A stretch of DNA of 9,649 bases from an uncultured Woeseiaceae bacterium. GTDB taxonomy: Bacteria; Pseudomonadota; Gammaproteobacteria; Woeseiales; Woeseiaceae. Below the pieces are notes generated by a model. The model was not told where the DNA came from and searched no databases. It saw only the letters and a program-made list of their open reading frames with translations. Positions 1 to 8,807 of the stretch are shown here, in pieces (position 1 is the first letter of the stretch; every line of letters begins with the position of its first letter). The stretch spans positions 1-9,649 of the forward strand of contig CAMYMP010000061.1 of the NCBI GenBank assembly GCA_947259435.1, given 5' to 3'. Both the position numbers and the translations under genes were made by a program.

Positions 1-745
1 CCGTGCGGCCAAAACCCGGCTGAACCTCATCGGCAATGAACAGAGCCCCGGCATCGCGAACGATTTGAGCCGCCTGTCGCAAGTAGCCCGGCGGCGGCGC
101 AACGACACCGCTGCTAGAGATGATCGTATCGATGATGAACGCCGCCGGTTTCACGCCGCGAGTCTTGAGAAGGCCTAGCGCATCTTGAATATGCGCCGCG
201 TATTTCTCCGCGGCATCGTCGTCGCGATGCGGTCCGCGATATCGGTCTGGCGCAGGAACTGAAACGACGTAGTCCGGTATTTCGTCTGCGGGAATACAGT
301 CGGTCGATATTTCGTAGATTGCCTGCGTATTGCCGTGGTACGAATAACTCGTAACGATAATGCCGCTGCCGCCCGTGACGGTCCGTGCGATGCGTAGCGC
401 AAGCTCGTTTGCTTCGCTTCCCGTACAGCAGAACATCGCCGTGTCGAGTTCCTCGGGCAGTTTGGCGGTGAGCCTGTCCGCCAGATTCACGACGTTCTCG
501 TGCAGGTATCGCGTGTGCGTATTCAGTATGCTCGCTTGCCGGCAGATTGCCTCGACCACGTGCGGATGGCAGTGTCCAACATGCGGCACGTTGTTGTACA
601 TGTCGAGATACTTCTTGCCGTCCGCATCGTGCAGCCAGACGCCCTCACCACGAACGATATGCACGGGCATGTCGTAGAACAGCCGATAGGCCGGGCCCAT
701 CAGTTGTTGTCTGCGCTGAAGTAACTGTGAATAGTCTGCCGTCAC
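1..745 (-). CDS. Class III pyridoxal-phosphate aminotransferase, 3' end cut by window edge
   Basis: The first 248 residues of a fold-type I, class III (omega) aminotransferase are visible. It would move an amino group between an amine or amino acid and a keto acid in the cytoplasm using PLP. Residues 16-62 (starting MGPAYRLFY and ending in VGHCHPH) are the N-terminal substrate-binding part. TGSEAN at 108-113 is the PLP phosphate-binding turn, and DEVQPGFGR from Asp239 supplies the aspartate that pairs with the PLP ring nitrogen. The Schiff-base lysine lies beyond the window. The pattern resembles the AGXT2/ethanolamine-phosphate phospho-lyase-like branch, but the substrate cannot be fixed. 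I chose GTG at 745 because an in-frame TGA lies 12 bases upstream and homologues carry a similar extension before MGPAYRLF; ATG at 700 is the alternative. It begins 40 bases after the porin stop, so it is probably the last visible gene of the nirS operon. Its link to nitrite reduction is unclear. Confidence 0.9.
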   Translation of the reverse strand, partial: MTADYSQLLQRRQQLMGPAYRLFYDMPVHIVRGEGVWLHDADGKKYLDMYNNVPHVGHCHPHVVEAICRQASILNTHTRYLHENVVNLADRLTAKLPEELDTAMFCCTGSEANELALRIARTVTGGSGIIVTSYSYHGNTQAIYEISTDCIPADEIPDYVVSVPAPDRYRGPHRDDDAAEKYAAHIQDALGLLKTRGVKPAAFIIDTIISSSGVVAPPPGYLRQAAQIVRDAGALFIADEVQPGFGRT

Positions 746-785
746 GGCCGCTCAGGTTACCGGAAGCAGCGGCAGAACTCGATTG

Positions 786-2027
786 TCAGTAGCTGGCTGT
801 CAGCATGATCCAGAATTTGTTCGTATCGACGTAGGACGTCGAGTCCGAACTGAAGAATGCGCCCTTAAACAGCACGCCATAGCGCTGGCCAAGCTTGCGC
901 CCGGCCGAGAGATCGAACTCGCTGCCATAGTCGCCGCTGCCGCTGTCCGCCGAGAAATCGTGATAGGCGCCCGTCAGACTCCACTCACCGGCCTTGAACT
1001 TGACGGTCGCGTAAAGGTCTTCCAGCCCGGCAGCGGGCGTGCCGGACGGAACGAACACATCCGCCCAGCCATTAAATGCGTGCAGGGTCGCCAGCGGCGT
1101 GCGAAATGCCGTACCGGCACTCGGGTCCGAGCCGAGGGATTCGAACGCGATGCCAAGGGAAAGTCCATTCTCCATCGCCCAGGCGGCGTTCAGATGAAAA
1201 TAGTCGGCGTCATAGCTCACCGGGTTATCCCCTGCATCGGACTGCGCTGCAAACTCCGCGAGTAATACGATCTTAGCGTCACCGACCTTGACGTTTCCGC
1301 CGAGCCTGACGCCAGCCGTTGCCGTTGAATTGGCCACCGCACTGGCGTAGTCGAGATAGTAGAAATATGGCGTTACCGTAAAGCTGTCATTGACAGCGAC
1401 CTTCGCGTTGAAAAGATGGCCGTCGACTCGTTCCTTTCCGGCGGACACTGACTGACCAAAGATGCGGCGCACATTATTGACGTACGAATAAGACAGAGCC
1501 GTATTTGATATGGCTTCAGTGTTCACCGTCAAAGCATCATAGGTCTGCTCGTTCTGACGCCACCCGACACCGCCGACAAAGCGCTGATTGTCGAGCAGAA
1601 TACGTTGCCGGCCGAAACGGTATTTCCAGTTGTCATTCAAATCGAGGTCGAAATAGATCTGGTTCAGGTCCGAGCCTTCGGGATCTGCGACAACCGAATA
1701 TTCGCCACGATTCGGGCTCGTGCCGCCACCGGAGTTGAAATCGTCGACCAGCACATGGAACACATGATCGAACTCCGCGAACGCGGACCAGCCATTCCAT
1801 TGGCCGGTCCGGTAGTTGAGCCGCAATCGCAACGTCGACGCATTGGCATCCTTCAGAGCGTTGTCCTCATCAACGTGCTCATAGCGGTACCGCCCTGAAA
1901 TAGTTGCTTTGCCCGACGTGATCGCCGACGCCAGGTCCGTTGCGCCGTCCTCCTCGGCTGCCGCTACCGGGAATGCCATTATTAATCCAAGCAGTGCGCC
2001 GAGAAGGATGTTGTGATTGCGTTTCAT
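786..2027 (-). CDS. Outer-membrane porin, alginate-export family type
   Basis: A 413-residue outer-membrane beta-barrel. Residues 1-24 are a Sec signal peptide with a KR n-region, a leucine-rich core and a likely cut at AAA|EE. The body is made of alternating amphipathic strands such as ISGRYRYEH, STLRLRLNYR and WKYRFGRQRILL. The stretch NQRFVGGVGWRQNEQTYDAL (about 168-187) is typical of the alginate-export porin family. The chain ends in ...WIMLTASY, a terminal aromatic residue as expected for BAM-dependent insertion. No catalytic domain is visible. It follows nirS by 34 bases and precedes the aminotransferase by 40, so it is probably co-transcribed with them. Members of this family sit beside many pathways and serve as general or anion-selective channels; passage of nitrite or nitrate is a contextual guess only. 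A purine-rich AAGGTAAAGGA just before the ATG is a plausible ribosome site. Confidence 0.86.
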   Translation of the reverse strand: MKRNHNILLGALLGLIMAFPVAAAEEDGATDLASAITSGKATISGRYRYEHVDEDNALKDANASTLRLRLNYRTGQWNGWSAFAEFDHVFHVLVDDFNSGGGTSPNRGEYSVVADPEGSDLNQIYFDLDLNDNWKYRFGRQRILLDNQRFVGGVGWRQNEQTYDALTVNTEAISNTALSYSYVNNVRRIFGQSVSAGKERVDGHLFNAKVAVNDSFTVTPYFYYLDYASAVANSTATAGVRLGGNVKVGDAKIVLLAEFAAQSDAGDNPVSYDADYFHLNAAWAMENGLSLGIAFESLGSDPSAGTAFRTPLATLHAFNGWADVFVPSGTPAAGLEDLYATVKFKAGEWSLTGAYHDFSADSGSGDYGSEFDLSAGRKLGQRYGVLFKGAFFSSDSTSYVDTNKFWIMLTASY

Positions 2028-2061
2028 GTTCCTTTACCTTGTTTCGATACCAAAACAGCGA

Positions 2062-4239
<2,178 letters not shown>

Positions 4240-6470
4240 TTACCAGGTCACGTTCAGGCTGACTGACGCACTGCGGCCAGCCTGAGCGAGATATGGAAGA
4301 ATCGGATCATTCGGTGACAAAGTTCGCACGTCGGACCAGTTCCAGTACGTGCGGTCAGTCAGGTTATGCAGCCCGGCGCGCAGCGTCGTGCGCTCCCCGA
4401 GTTTTTGTGTCAGATAAAGGTCATGTACGGCGTGACCGGACGGTTTGAAGAGCTCGCCGGACGTTTCGTCGCGGTCCGACCAGTCATCGGTCAGCGTCGA
4501 TTTCAACCTGACTTCACTACGTTCACTTTGAGAAACCCAAGAGAAACCGAGCACAGCTTGGCCAGGACCTACCGAATTCAGGTGCTCATTGTTGTCCTTG
4601 TTCGTACCACGCGCGTAGTATGCCGAACCGTCGAATTCAAACGCATCCCAGCGAATTGACCAGCCGGCCTCGATGCCCTCGATACTTGTCTCATCCAGGT
4701 TTTGCGACTGAAACAGCAGGAGACCGCTGTCCGGGTCGACACCGAGCCGTACCTTCGACTCGATAAAGTCCTCGTAGCGCGTGTGAAAGATTGAAATCCG
4801 TGCCGTAGAGCTGGCGCCTTGCCACCGCAGTCCGAGATCGAAACCATCCGATGATTCGGACTTCAGGTCCGGATTCGGTATCGCGCGAAGGTTGAACAGC
4901 GGCACGTCAAGGCTGATGTTCGCGTCCGCGTACGGCGGCGCACGAAATCCGTGGGAATACTGCACGTACACATCAGTGCCCGGCGTCAGCTTGTAGATGA
5001 CGCCAAGTTTCGGCGACAGATCGGACTCGGTGATAGAGACAACATCGGCGAATGGATAGTCCTCGAGGTACATCGGATCCCGAGTGGGAGAGAGTTCAAA
5101 ACGGTCCGCCCGCAGTGCCGCGATGACCGTCCAGTCGCCGAAATTCATCGTGTCTTCGAGGTAAGCCCCGATTTCTGTCGTGGTCGAGATCGGGAAATCC
5201 CGAAGCGGGAAGACTTCACCGAGCAGAACATTCGTCTGTTCGCCTGTCTCCATATCGGTCGAAAGACCGTCGCGATATTCCTCGGTGCGGCGCTCGCGGA
5301 ACTCGACGCCGAAGCCGAGCCGGTGCGCAACACTGGCGTTCCCCACGTCTTTCCAACCATTCAGTTCGGCGCCGCGGATTTCCTGATCGAATGCGAAGAG
5401 TCGATCGATCGACACCGGCGTGCTGGCGGTGCCGCGCTCGTCCAGCGTTTTCTGCTCGATGTCGGCGACCTCGAAATAAGCTCGCACGACGCCGCTATCG
5501 ATCCAGCCGTCTGCGGTACCGAATTCGTATGCGAGGTTCAGGAGATCCATCTGGTAGCGATCATTGCCCTCGAGCGCTGTTGTCGACCGGAATCGCCCTG
5601 AGCCGAGCATCGAATTCAAGTCAGACAGCGTATGCGCGTCCTGATGAATCAGGCCGGCGCGCCAGGTATTGCCGAGACGATCATCTACTACGAGCTTCAG
5701 CAGCGCTGTGCGACGATCCGCTTCGCGCGTGTCGATACTAACCGGAACCGCGGCGGAATCAACTTCGTGGCCGTTGCGCCAGCTGACACCCGCTGTTAGA
5801 CCCAGCGATCGATCGCCCACCCCAAACACCGCCTGGCTCTGAACGCTCTCGTCCGCGTCACGCTCTGAACGCTCTCGTCCGCGTCACGCCATGTGATCAT
5901 CAGGTCGCCGCCGTTACCGCTCTGGCCGGCCAGTTCGACCGGATCAGGTGTCCTGACTGCGATAACGCCGCCAATAGCGGCACTTCCATACAGCGCCGAG
6001 GCCGGACCGTGCAGTACCTCGATGTTCTGGATCAGGCCCGCATCGATAAAGTCACGCGTTGCATTTGAAAAATTACCGACGCTGAAATGATCGGACAGCG
6101 GCACGCCATCGACGACGATGGCGACGCGATTGCCTCCGATGCCACGGATGTTGATGCCTTCCGCACCGAAACGATTGCCGGCCGCCTCGGAATCGACGCC
6201 GGGCACATACCGGAACACGTCATTGATCGATGTGGCGAGATCATTGTTGAGATCTTCCCGGCTGAGTACGGTGACGTTTGACGCGATTTCGCGAACCGAT
6301 CGTTCGTCTTTGTGTGCAACGACGACGATCCGGTCGACAGGCCCATTGTCCTGACTCGGCGGGCCATCCTCGGCCGCCGTGATGGCCGACCACAAAAAAA
6401 CGCCTGCCACTACAAGCGTTGCGGGCGCGGAACTGAATCCGGATTTTTCGCGCATACTTCTCCGTGTCAT
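4240..6470 (-). pseudogene. TonB-dependent outer-membrane receptor, split by a frameshift from a 26-base tandem duplication
   Basis: Two frames together encode a full TonB-dependent receptor. The 5' frame (6470 to stop at 5796) holds a signal peptide, a TonB-box-like DRIVVVA, and a plug domain with INIRGIGGNRVAIVVDGVP and LHGPASALYGSAAIGGVI. The 3' frame (from about 5829 to 4240) holds the beta-barrel, including GFRAPPYAD and NPDLKSE, and ends in SLNVTW with a terminal aromatic residue. The frames meet inside an exact 26-base tandem duplication (5836-5887). With one copy removed the join reads ADESVQSQAVFGVGDRSLG and gives one 734-residue protein, a normal receptor length. As written, translation makes a plug with a scrambled tail, and the barrel lacks an export signal. 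Plug and FRAP/NPDL-like motifs suggest a heme or siderophore receptor, but the substrate is unproven. Start choices are ATG 6470, ATG 6455 (GGAG 4 bases upstream) and TTG 6485. It is the first gene of the nirS block, so its early stop could reduce downstream expression. Confidence 0.9.
5836..5887. repeat. 26-base perfect tandem duplication that shifts the receptor frame
   Basis: Copy one is 5836-5861 and copy two is 5862-5887; they are identical, and the period continues for two further bases (5888-5889). Because 26 is not a multiple of three, the second copy moves the receptor reading frame by exactly the amount separating its 5' and 3' halves. The unit is not visible elsewhere in the window and has no mobile-element ends, so replication slippage or an assembly or read error is the simplest origin. 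Confidence 0.95.
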
Positions 6471-6497
6471 ACAATGGTGACCCAACCAGATCGAACC

Positions 6498-6526
6498 TTG
6501 CCAAACGTCACTTACAAAACTATAGG
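6498..6526 (+). promoter_or_regulatory. Likely sigma70-type promoter for the SirB2-family gene
   Basis: TTGCCA (6498-6503) is a five-of-six match to the -35 box. It is followed by a 17-base spacer and TATAGG (6521-6526), a four-of-six match to the -10 box. Transcription would begin near 6533, leaving a leader of about 45 bases before the ATG at 6578. The opposite strand carries TATAGT (6519-6524) with a weak TTTCAA 15 bases upstream, so the divergent receptor/nirS promoter may overlap this one. Confidence 0.5.
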
Positions 6527-6541
6527 TACGTTCCCGTACTT
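6524..6541. promoter_or_regulatory. Operator-like inverted repeat over the divergent promoter start
   Basis: GTACG (6526-6530), four spacer bases TTCC, then CGTAC (6535-6539) form a perfect short palindrome; A6524/T6541 also pair. It overlaps the -10 box and predicted start site of the SirB2-family gene and lies just upstream of the possible receptor -10. A repressor binding here could act on both directions. The arms are short, so chance is possible. Confidence 0.35.
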
Positions 6542-6577
6542 GAAATCGAATCTCCTTCGGCCAGAAAAATCCTCTTT

Positions 6578-6970
6578 ATGTATATGATTTTAAAGACGTT
6601 TCACACCGTCTTCGCGGCGTTGACAATTAGCGGATTCCTGCTTCGCGGTTTTTGGATGATGACGGGATCGGTTTTGCACCAGAATCGCGCAACGAAAATC
6701 GTGCCGCATGTCATCGACTCGCTGTTTTTCGGCACCGCGATCTGGCTGGTCGTCGAGCTGCATATCGCGCCCTTGCAGCATCCCTGGCTGCTGGCGAAGT
6801 TCGCCGGGCTCATCGCCTACATCGGGCTCGGCATGGTCGCATTTCGTTTCGGCCGCACAATCGAAACCAGAGCAGTAGCGTTCATCGGCGCCGTCGCCTC
6901 GTTCGCCTACATCGTTGGCGTCGCCCTTGCGAAAAGTCCTTGGAGCTGGATCGCGTACGCCGGATCGTAA
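6578..6970 (+). CDS. SirB2-family small integral membrane protein
   Basis: A 130-residue, very hydrophobic protein with four predicted membrane spans at about residues 8-28, 45-63, 73-92 and 99-118. The pattern KTFHTVFAALTISGFLLRGFW, then an N-terminal-half PHVIDSLFF, matches the SirB2 family: a conserved histidine in span 1, an arginine at its end, and a PH..D motif opening span 2. Length also fits the family. SirB was named as an invasion-gene regulator in Salmonella, but its biochemical role is unknown, and it is widespread in non-pathogenic gammaproteobacteria. The conserved histidines could suggest a metal or heme site; that is speculation. I chose the ATG at 6578 (ATG 6584 is nearly equal). 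An in-frame extension upstream to 6464 would cover the promoter region and would not resemble the family. No strong ribosome site is visible. It is divergent from the receptor/nirS block and convergent with the sensor kinase. Confidence 0.85.
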   Translation: MYMILKTFHTVFAALTISGFLLRGFWMMTGSVLHQNRATKIVPHVIDSLFFGTAIWLVVELHIAPLQHPWLLAKFAGLIAYIGLGMVAFRFGRTIETRAVAFIGAVASFAYIVGVALAKSPWSWIAYAGS

Positions 6971-6972
6971 GG

Positions 6973-7068
6973 CCGGCGGGCGAGATATTTATCGACTGAA
7001 GTAAAGCGCAGCACAGCGAGCTCCCCCAAGCGGGATCAAGACATGAAGGAGATGAATATCTCGGCCGG
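6973..7068. other. Long-armed inverted repeat in the convergent intergenic region
   Basis: CGAGATATT (6981-6989) is perfectly complementary to AATATCTCG (7055-7063). Outside them, CCGGC (6973-6977) can pair with GCCGG (7064-7068) if a GGG bulge is allowed, giving 14 pairs. The enclosed loop is about 65 bases and holds no gene I can recognise. It fills almost the whole gap between two converging stops (6970 and 7083), so it may act as a two-way transcription end, a small RNA structure or a MITE-like remnant. There is no uridine tract of the kind a classic terminator has. Confidence 0.4.
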
Positions 7069-7082
7069 TGGTCGTGCAAACA

Positions 7083-8645
7083 TCAGTCGGCTGGCACCTC
7101 ACCGGTTCGCGTCGCGATGCGCGCCGCCGCCAGTAGCCTGCCCGTGTTTACCGGTTTGCTCATCAAGGTGCTGTTCACGACCGGGCGAGCATCTTTCACG
7201 ACCTTGGAGGTGTCGCCACTGACAATAAACGCTGGAATATTCAGACCGTAGTGCTCGCGAATATCCGTTACAGCCTCGACTCCGGTCGAGCCGTCGAGCA
7301 AATGGAAATCGGAAACGACGAGCACCGGCGCTTCCTCGATGTGCGTTATCAGCGCGCGAGCTTCGGTAGCGGACGCCGCCGTTGCAACACGGTAGCCTTC
7401 CGCTTCGAGCAGCAAACCCCAGGCGTTGGCCACGTTGACGTCATCTTCGATCAGAATAATGAGCCCGCTCGCGGATTCCGCGGTGACCGTCTCGCCAGCA
7501 TCAGGCTCGTCTCCATGTTCGCCGACTCTGCCGATGATTGGCATGCTCACAATGAAACGGGACCCTTTGCCCAGATCGGATTCGACATCAATGCTATGCC
7601 CAAGCAGTTCCGTGAGCCGTTTCACGATTGCCAGGCCGAGCCCAAAACCCTCCTTGCTGCCACCACGTGACTTGACCTGATGGAACTCTTTGAAGATTTC
7701 CTCCTGCTGATCCTTGCTAATACCGATGCCCGTGTCTTCGACGACGATACAACAATGCCCATCGCGCTCAACGCAGTCGAGCGCCACTCTGCCTTGGTCG
7801 GTGTAGCGAATCGCATTGCCGACGAGGTTTTGAATGACCTCGCCAAGAAGGTTCGGATCCGAGCGCACCGTCGACTGGCATGCGCACGAAGCGAATTCAA
7901 GCCCTTTGTGCCGCGCCTGCCGCGCCAACTCGGGCGAGAGCCGGTCGACCAGACGCTGCATCGGAAACTCCTCGAGCTCCGGTGTAACGGCCCCGGCATC
8001 GAGTCGACTGATGTCGAGCAGCGAGTTGAGCAGATTCGTCATCGCCGTCAGCGAGTGCTCCTGGTGCTCGATCATCTCGAGCGCCCGGGCATTCTTGACC
8101 GTTCGACGCAGGGCGCCGTTCAGCAGACTGAGTGCCTGCACGGGTTGCCGCAGGTCATGGCTGGCCGCTGCCAGGAATGCGCTGTTCGCCTTGTTGGCGC
8201 GTTCGGCTGTCTCCTGAGCAGCGATGATTTGCTGCTCCATTCGTTTGCGGTTCGTTACGTCACGAATGACACTCGAGACGAAGGTACCGCCGGCAGTTTC
8301 AACCGGGCTCAGGCTAATCTCCACCGGGAACTCGCTGCCGTCCCGGCGCAACCCGACCAGGTCCAGTCCGACGCCCATTGGTCGGATGCTCGGACTTCGA
8401 GAAAACTTGCCGCGATGCCCAACATGTGAGCTGCGAATGCGCTCGGGCAACAACATCTCGATCTTCTTGCCGAGCAATTCGTCGCGGGCATAGCCAAACA
8501 TGCGCTCCGTCTGACCGTTGACGAGAGTAATCTCGCCCGTCGTGTCGACGATAATCATCGCGTCGGGCGCCGATTCGAGCAAGTTGCGGAAAAATGCTTC
8601 CGACTCCTTGGCCTTCAGTTTTTTTGATCCCATCAGTACGTTCAT
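7083..8645 (-). CDS. Hybrid sensor histidine kinase: PAS, HisKA, HATPase, C-terminal receiver
   Basis: A soluble hybrid kinase with no membrane span, so it probably senses a cytoplasmic signal. Numbering is from a possible TTG start at 8666; subtract 7 for ATG 8645. PAS domain at about 25-140. HisKA phospho-acceptor His170 in AASHDLRQP. ATPase domain with N-box Asn284 (NLVGNAIRYT), G1 DTGIGIS at 311-317 and G2 GFGLGL at 340-345. Receiver at about 402-520 with acidic pocket EDD 407-409, phospho-Asp453 (SDFHLLDG) and Lys504 (SKP). All catalytic residues are intact. The PAS domain is FixL-like in layout, but Arg95 lies where FixL has its heme-binding histidine, so heme/oxygen sensing by that route is unlikely. 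No separate response-regulator gene is visible. Its place beside ccoN suggests, but does not prove, a role in respiratory control. ATG 8645 is preferred; TTG 8666 and ATG 8633 are possible, and none has a clear ribosome site. Confidence 0.93.
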   Translation of the reverse strand: MNVLMGSKKLKAKESEAFFRNLLESAPDAMIIVDTTGEITLVNGQTERMFGYARDELLGKKIEMLLPERIRSSHVGHRGKFSRSPSIRPMGVGLDLVGLRRDGSEFPVEISLSPVETAGGTFVSSVIRDVTNRKRMEQQIIAAQETAERANKANSAFLAAASHDLRQPVQALSLLNGALRRTVKNARALEMIEHQEHSLTAMTNLLNSLLDISRLDAGAVTPELEEFPMQRLVDRLSPELARQARHKGLEFASCACQSTVRSDPNLLGEVIQNLVGNAIRYTDQGRVALDCVERDGHCCIVVEDTGIGISKDQQEEIFKEFHQVKSRGGSKEGFGLGLAIVKRLTELLGHSIDVESDLGKGSRFIVSMPIIGRVGEHGDEPDAGETVTAESASGLIILIEDDVNVANAWGLLLEAEGYRVATAASATEARALITHIEEAPVLVVSDFHLLDGSTGVEAVTDIREHYGLNIPAFIVSGDTSKVVKDARPVVNSTLMSKPVNTGRLLAAARIATRTGEVPAD

Positions 8646-8663
8646 GGACGTCGCTGGAATTGG

Positions 8664-8696
8664 CAAGTATAACGTGGCGGCAAGCCGTTATACTTG
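8664..8696. promoter_or_regulatory. Perfect 11-base inverted repeat, operator candidate between kinase and ccoN
   Basis: CAAGTATAACG (8664-8674), an 11-base spacer, and CGTTATACTTG (8686-8696) form a perfect inverted repeat with half-site centres 22 bases apart, two helical turns. Each arm contains a TATACT reading outward, a possible -10 box for its strand: 8666-8671 toward the kinase and 8689-8694 toward ccoN. This symmetry suits a dimeric regulator controlling both divergent genes. An RNA hairpin is a second reading, but there is no uridine tract. Confidence 0.6.
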
Positions 8697-8707
8697 ATAA
8701 ACAATAA
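8694..8707 (+). promoter_or_regulatory. FNR/ANR-like site upstream of ccoN
   Basis: TTGAT-AAAC-AATAA matches the FNR/ANR consensus TTGAT-N4-ATCAA at eight of ten fixed positions, with a perfect left half. cbb3 oxidase operons are commonly activated by this family when oxygen is low. A TATACG at 8734-8739 would place a start near 8743-8746, so the site centre falls at roughly -42 to -45, close to the class II activation distance. It overlaps the last three bases of the 8664-8696 inverted repeat. Confidence 0.45.
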
Positions 8708-8718
8708 TGAATAGCGCC

Positions 8719-8740
8719 ATACGTATCGACACGTATACGG
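8719..8740. promoter_or_regulatory. Paired ACGTAT motifs in the ccoN leader region
   Basis: ATACGTAT (8719-8726) and CGTATACG (8732-8739) are each perfect 8-base palindromes, and they share ACGTAT as a direct repeat exactly ten bases apart (8721 and 8731). The second contains the possible -10 box TATACG. Spacing of one helical turn is compatible with side-by-side binding of a regulator, but short palindromes of this kind also occur by chance. Confidence 0.25.
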
Positions 8741-8794
8741 TTCGGATTTGTCGGCTGTTAGCCTGCCGACAGTCTGCTCCACGCCCAACACAAC

Positions 8795-8799
8795 AGGGG
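8795..8799 (+). promoter_or_regulatory. Shine-Dalgarno of ccoN, supports a TTG start
   Basis: AGGGG lies 8 bases before the TTG at 8808. No in-frame ATG occurs before codon 18, and the residues right after the TTG ([14 protein letters not shown]) already match the CcoN N-terminus, so the rare start codon is well supported. Confidence 0.7.
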
Positions 8800-8807
8800 T
8801 CCTGCCA

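Noticed and set aside
747..773. Hairpin between the porin and the aminotransferase (GCCGCT/AGCGGC, 15-base loop)
   Set aside because: Six-base stem with a long loop and no uridine tract; too weak to call a terminator or attenuator.
4951..5601. Plus-strand 216-residue open frame opposite the TonB receptor barrel
   Set aside because: Antisense to a recognisable beta-barrel; no motif, no ribosome site and no conserved pattern seen.
5796..6470. Receptor 5' frame as a complete independent short gene
   Set aside because: It ends in an out-of-frame tail just after the duplication, and the following frame continues the same receptor exactly when one repeat copy is removed.
6540..6553. FNR/DNR box ahead of the receptor/nirS block (TTGAA-ATCG-AATCT)
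   Set aside because: Only the left half resembles the consensus; the right half matches one of five bases.
6464..6577. N-terminal extension of the SirB2-family protein starting at 6464
   Set aside because: The added 38 residues are polar, unlike the family, and would overlap the predicted promoter and the start of the divergent receptor gene.
7680..8429. Plus-strand 249-residue open frame opposite the histidine kinase
   Set aside because: Antisense shadow of the HisKA/ATPase region; the minus-strand kinase motifs are all intact.
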